Assembly: GCA_002408445.1 (NCBI GenBank)
Contig: DHSK01000008.1
Location: 8,960 to 29,665, forward strand
DNA from: Syntrophomonas sp. UBA5288
Lineage (GTDB): Bacteria; Bacillota; Syntrophomonadia; Syntrophomonadales; Syntrophomonadaceae
Direction: 5' to 3'
Length of the DNA: 20,706 bases
The translations under genes and the position numbers were made by a program. Shown here in pieces: positions 15,847-20,706 of the stretch. Numbering within the stretch: the stretch's first letter is position 1; every line of letters begins with the position of its first letter. Under the pieces are notes generated by a model, which worked only from the letters and a program-made list of their open reading frames with translations, was not told where the DNA came from and did not search any database.

Positions 15847-16988
15847 TATACCTCATCAACCACTATCAATAATTCAAAGGGGAGTTTGAAATCCAGCTTT
15901 TTAGCCACTTCGGCATTAAGGGTTATTTTCGGGGCACTCTGGAAAGATTGCTCCAGGTCACGTGGTTTTGCTCCATGTAAACATTTACTGATATTGTCAG
16001 CCCCAAAGCGGCCGATGTTTTCTTCATCCATAACCGAGACTGTCATCAATGCTCCATTTTCCACTTCTATATTGCCCAGCTGAGAGAAAATAGGTATTTT
16101 ATGATCATAGAAGGGCTGAAACAGTACCGGTAGTTTATCACTTTCCAGGGATGCTATGGTTACATAAACAGCATCAACCTGTTGGGCTAATTTATTATAA
16201 GCAGCCTGAACTTCCTGATAATATCTCGGATAATCTTCGGGAGTCCGCGGCTCTGTAACATGATAACGGACAATTTCAAATCCCTTCTCCGCCGCCAGGC
16301 TCTCCAACTCGTTAACGGCTGAATATATTCTGGCATTGGGAGAGTCTTCGTAAACGATTCCTAATTTTTTAAATTTTACGATGTCATAAAAGGCCCTGGT
16401 CTGGCGTACAAAACGGGTTTCATCCATATGGGCCCAAATATTGTCCTTGCCTGAATCCTCCACAGAAGCAATAATCCCTGAGCGTACGGCATTGGAGGCA
16501 GCAAAAACAAAAATGTTGGTATCGCGCTGTTCACTTAACAATACCCCGGCTGCGCCCCCCATCACCAGCATAATATCGATATCATTTTGCTGTTTAAGCC
16601 GGGTCATGATCCCTTCTTTATCAAACCCGGGATCTTTTAATTTGTAAAAACCATCGTCAACAAACTCAATATAAGGGCTAACTTCTCTGGAAGCCAGCCA
16701 CTTCCAGATCTCTCTGCTATCGCCGTTAGCCGCTGCCTCATCAAATCCTTTCAGATCAGTGATCCAGCCGATTTCCTCCAGGCCCTTGACTATCGCCGCC
16801 AGCGTCTTGTTGTAAGTAATAAAAGATTCACTTTCACAGTAGCCAATCCGCCACTTGCTGCCATCGGCCCGGGCAGCCGGTTTATCATTATTATTAACGC
16901 TGGTGGGCCGGGCCCCCATGGTTAAGCTGGGTACAGTCAGACCAATTGATATAACCAGTATCGCAATTATGACCGTCAGCCTTTTCAT
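15843..16988 (-). CDS. Exported ABC_sub_bind (TrpX-like) periplasmic-binding protein
   Basis: 381 residues with a signal peptide (KRLTVIIAILVISIGLTVPSLTMGA). There is no lipobox cysteine, so it looks secreted or N-terminally anchored rather than a lipoprotein. The body has the two-lobe type I binding-protein pattern of the ABC_sub_bind family: DIMLVMGGAAGVLLSEQ, IFVFAASNAVRSGI, KKLGIVYEDSPNARIYS, VDAVYVTIASLES, IPIFSQLG. Family members bind amino acids or other small ligands. I chose ATG 16988 (GGGAGATGG just upstream) over a long extension to 17102 that would lie inside the radical SAM gene. It overlaps that gene by 4 nt (ATGA), indicating translational coupling. No transporter permease or ATPase accompanies it, which is odd. 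A sensor or ligand-carrier role is possible. Confidence 0.85.
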   Translation of the reverse strand: MKRLTVIIAILVISIGLTVPSLTMGARPTSVNNNDKPAARADGSKWRIGYCESESFITYNKTLAAIVKGLEEIGWITDLKGFDEAAANGDSREIWKWLASREVSPYIEFVDDGFYKLKDPGFDKEGIMTRLKQQNDIDIMLVMGGAAGVLLSEQRDTNIFVFAASNAVRSGIIASVEDSGKDNIWAHMDETRFVRQTRAFYDIVKFKKLGIVYEDSPNARIYSAVNELESLAAEKGFEIVRYHVTEPRTPEDYPRYYQEVQAAYNKLAQQVDAVYVTIASLESDKLPVLFQPFYDHKIPIFSQLGNIEVENGALMTVSVMDEENIGRFGADNISKCLHGAKPRDLEQSFQSAPKITLNAEVAKKLDFKLPFELLIVVDEVY

Positions 16989-18223
16989 TTTGCCATCTCC
17001 CTTGCTGAACAATAGTGATTGCCGCTGAAAAGATTCTTTTCCACCTTGTCTGCTACCGCCCGGCAGGAAATACAGTTGTTTTTCAAATAACAGCTCCGGC
17101 ATGGTTCTTCGCGGTAATCTTCAAATTGACGCAGCTTATTCAGCACCTCGGAATTCCACCAATAATCCTCAATACTTTCAAACCTTTCGGAATACAGCAA
17201 ATGCCGGCAGGGAATCAAATTTCCGTCCACATCTACTGCCATGGCGTTGCGCCCCGCCCCACAGCCTTTATTAACCCCGGTATTGCGATTCCAGAGGTAA
17301 TAATCATTAATATAGGCCCGCAGCGGGGAAAAGCATGGTTCAACCTGAATAGGTATTTCCTGCTGATCATGTTTTTTCAAGTAATCAGCCAGCCTTAAAA
17401 AATTCTCCGGGCTTAAGGTTGACTGCAGAGCATAGCCGGCATCGGGTTTTGATTCCAGTATAACGATGCCTTTGACCCCCAACTCTTCGGCCAGGCTCAC
17501 AAGATGGGGAAAATCCCCAGCGTTATCATTGCGGGCTACCCAGTTTATATAATAATTAACCTGCCGGTCAGCTTTTAACAGGTTCAGAGCATTTGCCGCC
17601 ATTTCATAACCATCCCGGGACAGCGCATTGATTTCCCGGGTGGAGCCGTTTAAGGAGACATATATCTCGTCCACCCCGGCCTTTTTTAATTCCAACAGCC
17701 GGGCCGGGTCAAACCCCCACCCGCTGATGGAGATGGCTGAACTCAAACCCCGCCTGCTTATGCGCTCCAGCAGTTCGGTCAAGTAAGGATAAACCAGTGT
17801 CTCTCCCCCGCTTAAATTGATAAAGGGGATTTTTAAGTCGGCTGCCTGATCAATGTATTTAAAAGCAATTTCTTTCTTTATGTCCTTGCCCTGGTTCAAA
17901 TCACAATAACACTGAGGACATCTTAAGGGACAACGGGTGGTCAACTCTATATTCATGATTTCAGGTGTATGCATGGAACGGAGCGGCGCCTGTGTTTCCC
18001 GGCACCGGGCCGATAATTTTTTTAATTCGCTCTTCTGAAGATCGCCCGTATCCCCGCTTAGGAAACCGGTTTCATTTAGCCTTTGGACAAAGTCATTGCT
18101 TGTACCGGTATTGAGCCATTGATTTACCAGGTTTAAATTATCTCCGGCGATTCGCATGCTCTTTTTGGTGGTCAGGTTGTATGCCGTTAAATAACCAGGT
18201 TCGGCCCGAAATATTATTTTCAT
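16985..18223 (-). CDS. Radical SAM/SPASM enzyme, probable peptide maturase
   Basis: 412 residues. The N-terminal 85 residues form a small domain that may serve as a peptide-recognition element (unproven). The radical SAM core has the cluster motif C98-x3-C102-x2-C105 (TTRCPLRCPQCYC) and the SAM-binding GGE at 139-141. A C-terminal SPASM domain keeps seven cysteines: C320, C338 (preceded by the G-x4-C pattern at G333), C374, C377, C383, C386 and C404. That is enough for two auxiliary [4Fe-4S] clusters. SPASM enzymes mostly modify peptides (thioether, C-C or epimerising chemistry) or enzyme active sites. The upstream GNAT, peptide-arginase homologue and NHLP-like protein support RiPP maturation. 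GAGG stands 8 nt before the ATG. The exact reaction cannot be told. Confidence 0.9.
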   Translation of the reverse strand: MKIIFRAEPGYLTAYNLTTKKSMRIAGDNLNLVNQWLNTGTSNDFVQRLNETGFLSGDTGDLQKSELKKLSARCRETQAPLRSMHTPEIMNIELTTRCPLRCPQCYCDLNQGKDIKKEIAFKYIDQAADLKIPFINLSGGETLVYPYLTELLERISRRGLSSAISISGWGFDPARLLELKKAGVDEIYVSLNGSTREINALSRDGYEMAANALNLLKADRQVNYYINWVARNDNAGDFPHLVSLAEELGVKGIVILESKPDAGYALQSTLSPENFLRLADYLKKHDQQEIPIQVEPCFSPLRAYINDYYLWNRNTGVNKGCGAGRNAMAVDVDGNLIPCRHLLYSERFESIEDYWWNSEVLNKLRQFEDYREEPCRSCYLKNNCISCRAVADKVEKNLFSGNHYCSAREMAK

Positions 18224-18246
18224 ATGCTAACCTCACAAACCATCAG

Positions 18247-18328
18247 ATGTCATTCTGAGCCTTAGCGAAGAATCTTAAGATCCTTCGGCTTTGCCTCAGG
18301 ATGACATTCGCAATCTTACTGCTAATAG
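18247..18328. repeat. Dispersed palindromic repeat between the GNAT and radical SAM genes
   Basis: A 61-bp imperfect palindrome runs from ATGTCAT (18247-18253) to ATGACAT (18301-18307), centred on ATCTTAAGAT. The tail CGCAATCTTACTGCTAAT matches the other copies. It fills most of the 127-nt gap between the GNAT stop (18351) and the SPASM gene start (18223). When transcribed it would form a long hairpin within the operon mRNA. Confidence 0.75.
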
Positions 18329-18350
18329 CGTACATTTTTCGACGCTCTGC

Positions 18351-19076
18351 TTATAAAATCCTGGCATACATGATCTTGATGCCGTGTTCATCTCCGAATT
18401 GGGAAAAGCCACGGTAGCCGCTGCTTAATAACTCCTGCTGTTCGGCCCAGGCGGTATTCTTAACCATTACCGGATGATCGGTATCCAATTTTACCGGATT
18501 AACAATATCCCGGTAGACCACATACCGGTCCCAACCATAATACATCTTGCATAACCGGGCAATTTGCAGCCCCATCGAAGTTACCGTTTGAATGCTGGCA
18601 TAATTATAGGGAGAAACAGTGGTAAACAAATATCTGAATCTTTTCTTCTCGGCTGACCGCCGGGCCAGAATCCCGGCCATCTTATGCTGTAGTTTATGGC
18701 CCCGTAAATCCAGGTCTACCAGTGATAATTCCAACTGGGCCACCCGGGCTAATTCTTTCTCACTAAAGTTAAGCTCCCGTGCCATATTATTTTCGTAATC
18801 AACCTTAAAAAGCAGTGAACAAGCAGCATACATTTTATTATTAATAAAGAAACCCAGTGCTTCCCCCTTGCCTTCCAGCAATGAAACCATTTCCTCTTCC
18901 GCTATAGGTACGTACAGATCTTTTTTCTCCATGACTTCGATCAAATCACTCTGCAACTGCATTACCGCCGCAACATCATTTTTATCCAGTATTCTTAGCA
19001 CATATGGATGTTGATCTAAATCTGACTTCAGGGAAATCTGCCCCTGTTCAATCATTTCCCGCGTTGCTGTTTCCAT
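18351..19076 (-). CDS. GNAT-family N-acyltransferase
   Basis: 241 residues in the GCN5-related fold. Motif A with the acyl-CoA pyrophosphate loop is at about 120-150 (QLELSLVDLDLRGHKLQHKMAGIL; R-G-H-K-L-Q stands for the usual Q/R-x-x-G-x-G/A). Motif B is near 165-185 (VSPYNYASIQTVTSMGLQI). The N-terminus (about 1-30) adds a short helical region. I chose the ATG at 19076: GGAGG at 19082-19086 is 5 nt upstream. The longer frame from 19109 lacks a site. The gene overlaps the UPF0489 gene by 29 nt, so the two are tightly coupled. GNATs in NHLP-type RiPP loci can attach fatty acyl groups to ornithine or lysine side chains; I infer a similar task. A simple acetyltransferase is the alternative. Confidence 0.82.
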   Translation of the reverse strand: METATREMIEQGQISLKSDLDQHPYVLRILDKNDVAAVMQLQSDLIEVMEKKDLYVPIAEEEMVSLLEGKGEALGFFINNKMYAACSLLFKVDYENNMARELNFSEKELARVAQLELSLVDLDLRGHKLQHKMAGILARRSAEKKRFRYLFTTVSPYNYASIQTVTSMGLQIARLCKMYYGWDRYVVYRDIVNPVKLDTDHPVMVKNTAWAEQQELLSSGYRGFSQFGDEHGIKIMYARIL

Positions 19077-20007
19077 GATATCCTCCATAAATCCGGTCCA
19101 ATTCACCAATATGAGTAACTTTCAGACTGTATAACTGATTTAGACCGTCTATCAATTTCTTTTCGATATATTCCCATTGTTCGTCAGGTGTATATCCCGA
19201 AAAACGGGAACGGCAAATATCTATTAATCCTGGTTTAATGCTATTCCGGGTCAAAAAATTTATAAACCTGGCAATTCTTTTGTCAATAATATCTCTTGAA
19301 ACCTTCTTCAATCCCGGTACTTCCTGCCATTCGTTATAATGCAGGTAATAGCGGTCTTTTTCCCGGCTAACCGACAAAGCTGCCGCCGGCATGATTTTAA
19401 AGGGATGATATTTATTGTTTTGGAAATCATGATAAGCCTCGGCCGTTATCTCAATTTTGGTATCGGCTGATGATAACGAATTGTCACAGGAGAAATAATC
19501 CAGGTCAATATCCAGTATCAGAGACTGGCCGGTCGCAAAGCTGCTGCCCAAACCAATTTCCTGGTAGCTGTAAAATTGATATTCTCCCCACGGGTTTTCA
19601 TCTGATTCCAGCTGCAGCCGGAAAAGCGGATTAATCTCTCCGGTTTTGAAAAACTTTCCTTCCGATTGATAGGAAGCCACATACCGGTTAGTCCTTTTTC
19701 CGCTCGAAGCATCATATTTACATAAGAAGGTATAGTTATTGATTATTCCCCGGTAAATGGCCGGTATGATAAAACTGGCGATGCCAAATTCTTTATATCC
19801 ATATTCATAGATCCTGCTTAAATCATCTTCCAATTCATCAATTGATGACTGCAGGAGTGCAATGACCATATCATCGTGGGAATCCACATGTAAGAGGGTA
19901 TTGCCGCAAGGATTTATGAACCCATGGTAATAGCCATAATTCCAAATAAAAAAAGCTTCATGATGTTCTTCAATAATAAACAATGGTAATGTTGATTCTT
20001 CTGTCAC
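19048..20007 (-). CDS. UPF0489 protein, probable peptide arginase
   Basis: 319 residues of the UPF0489 family, an arginase/deacetylase-like fold. Two metal-binding motifs fit arginase-type manganese sites: LHVDSHDDM (D42-x-H44-x-D46) and LDIDLDYFSCD (D166-x-D168-x-D170). An EEHHEA stretch (about 13-18) may supply another ligand. Family members studied in landornamide-type RiPP pathways (OspR) turn peptide arginines into ornithines. With a GNAT directly downstream and an NHLP-like protein upstream, the same reaction is plausible here. I prefer GTG 20007, with GGGAG 8 nt upstream; GTG 20016 touches that site. Function as a peptide arginase is inferred from family and context, and no Arg-bearing core peptide is in view. 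Confidence 0.82.
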   Translation of the reverse strand: MTEESTLPLFIIEEHHEAFFIWNYGYYHGFINPCGNTLLHVDSHDDMVIALLQSSIDELEDDLSRIYEYGYKEFGIASFIIPAIYRGIINNYTFLCKYDASSGKRTNRYVASYQSEGKFFKTGEINPLFRLQLESDENPWGEYQFYSYQEIGLGSSFATGQSLILDIDLDYFSCDNSLSSADTKIEITAEAYHDFQNNKYHPFKIMPAAALSVSREKDRYYLHYNEWQEVPGLKKVSRDIIDKRIARFINFLTRNSIKPGLIDICRSRFSGYTPDEQWEYIEKKLIDGLNQLYSLKVTHIGELDRIYGGYHGNSNAGND

Positions 20008-20024
20008 AGCTTTCACTCCCGGGT

Positions 20025-20639
20025 TTATTTACTGGTCAGCCACGATGGCTTAAGAAACGGAGGCAGAATATAAACCAGACCATCATCTGCCGGCTTCTTT
20101 TGATCTTCTTCCACAAATAGAATATCCGGTATTGCCCTATCGTTTCCGCTTACGGCTTGTACGGCGGCCTGACCATCCCTTAAGCACAGCTCACGAAATT
20201 CCTGGTCCAGCATCGACCTTTGGGCTATTTGCTTCAAAACGTTTTGTATTTCTTTGTAGCACGGCTGCTCCCTTTTAGTCTCCGGCTGCACATCCGGAAA
20301 CTGCCTTGAAGCGTTTACCTTAAACAACTCTTTCAAATAAATCCCCTCTACCCGAAGATAGGCCTTCGCCTTAAAATCTTCTTCCGGTGAACAGCCTATT
20401 TTAAAGTGTGATATGTTTTTAATCAGTGCGGTATAACCGTAGTCCGGTCCCAAAAAACTGCCCTGGCTGCCAGGCCATGCCAGTATACCCTTTCTTTTTG
20501 TATCTGTGCATAGCCGGTGCGTAACCAGCTTCTCCAGGAAATAAGGCAGCATCTTTTTGGTTTGCAGCCCGAAATTAATACCGATTTTCCCGGACACGCC
20601 CTCCCGGGTGACATCAAAATCCACGATGTACTGACCGTC
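20025..20639 (-). CDS. Protein with C-terminal NHLP-like leader domain, 5' end disrupted by fold-back
   Basis: The frame is open from the stop at 20025 to 20642, where an artificial-looking TAA interrupts it. From GTG 20624 it would give 199 residues, but the natural N-terminus appears to be MELFELVHPLSDGQYIV, encoded on the opposite strand at 20645 onward within the fold-back. Residues about 1-100 form a domain I cannot name (KIGINFGLQ, LVTHRLCTDTKRKGILAWPG, ISHFKIG...AKAYLRV). Residues about 122-189 look like a nitrile-hydratase-leader (NHLP) domain: LKQIAQRSMLDQEFRELCLRD, IPDILFVEED, then VYILPP. Only ten residues follow (FLKPSWLTSK). In classic proteusins this domain is N-terminal with a core after it, so this may be a leader-like scaffold or a precursor with a tiny core. 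It lies 17 nt before the UPF0489 gene. Confidence 0.65.
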   Translation of the reverse strand, partial: DGQYIVDFDVTREGVSGKIGINFGLQTKKMLPYFLEKLVTHRLCTDTKRKGILAWPGSQGSFLGPDYGYTALIKNISHFKIGCSPEEDFKAKAYLRVEGIYLKELFKVNASRQFPDVQPETKREQPCYKEIQNVLKQIAQRSMLDQEFRELCLRDGQAAVQAVSGNDRAIPDILFVEEDQKKPADDGLVYILPPFLKPSWLTSK

Positions 20640-20706
20640 GCCTTATGGAATTATTCGAGCTGGTTCATCCTTTAAGCGACGGTCAGTACATCGTGGATTT
20701 TGATGT
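20611..20706. repeat. Perfect 31-bp inverted repeat (fold-back) at the right edge
   Basis: Bases 20611-20641 are the exact reverse complement of 20676-20706, with a 34-nt spacer. The right arm runs to the last base, so the true length is unknown. Read on the plus strand, spacer and right arm encode M-E-L-F-E-L-V-H-P-L-S-D-G-Q-Y-I-V-D-F-D-V. This fuses exactly, in sequence, onto the minus-strand protein beginning DGQYIVDFDVTREG. It therefore looks like the real 5' end of the same gene in inverted orientation: an assembly or amplification chimera, or a genuine inverted duplication. Confidence 0.85.

Noticed and set aside
16989..17102. N-terminal extension of the binding protein
   Set aside because: It lies within the SPASM gene and would bury the signal peptide. 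ATG 16988 has a good ribosome site and directly starts a signal peptide.
20025..20624. Taking GTG 20624 as the genuine start
   Set aside because: The frame is open further upstream (DGQYIV), there is no ribosome site, and the fold-back supplies a better N-terminus with an ATG on the opposite strand.

Overview
The window looks like a chromosomal contig from an anaerobic, Clostridia-type member of the Bacillota, possibly Peptococcaceae- or Sporomusaceae-like. The reasons are clear AGGAGG-type ribosome sites, AT-rich spacers, an oxygen-sensitive class I tartrate dehydratase, a 1,424-residue 2-hydroxyacyl-CoA-dehydratase-activase fusion and a radical SAM/SPASM enzyme. This placement is an inference from gene content. 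I see no rRNA, tRNA, CRISPR array or transposase. The window starts inside a dispersed repeat and ends in a perfect fold-back, so it may be a complete assembly contig.

Layout. (1) 1-4788, minus strand: a MacAB-type tripartite exporter (adaptor, ATPase, permease) followed by an OmpR-family response regulator with no kinase beside it, plus a small gene upstream whose 5' end is cut off by a repeat. (2) 4789-9091: a methionine module. metE and metF overlap by 1 nt, and a convergent LysR regulator of the MtaR/CmbR type follows. A near-perfect streptococcal-type MET-box lies upstream of metE. (3) 9092-11151: a MITE-like element with perfect 20-bp terminal inverted repeats, then ttdAB (L(+)-tartrate dehydratase) and a strong terminator hairpin. 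(4) 11194-15468: the large activase fusion, minus strand. (5) 15843-20706, minus strand: a compact set of five genes. In transcription order they are a protein with a C-terminal NHLP-like (nitrile-hydratase-leader) domain, a UPF0489 arginase-fold protein (the peptide-arginase family), a GNAT acyltransferase, a seven-cysteine radical SAM/SPASM enzyme, and an ABC_sub_bind-type periplasmic binding protein.

Region 5 is the most interesting part. An NHLP-like domain, a peptide-arginase homologue and a GNAT are the ingredients of proteusin RiPP pathways in which arginine becomes ornithine and the side chain is then acylated (the selidamide type). Here they sit with a SPASM enzyme and, unusually, a translationally coupled solute-binding protein. 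No obvious core peptide is visible; it may lie beyond the right edge. A family of REP/MITE-like palindromes (four copies) punctuates the window. It truncates one gene, flanks the exporter cassette as direct repeats, and separates the GNAT from the SPASM gene.
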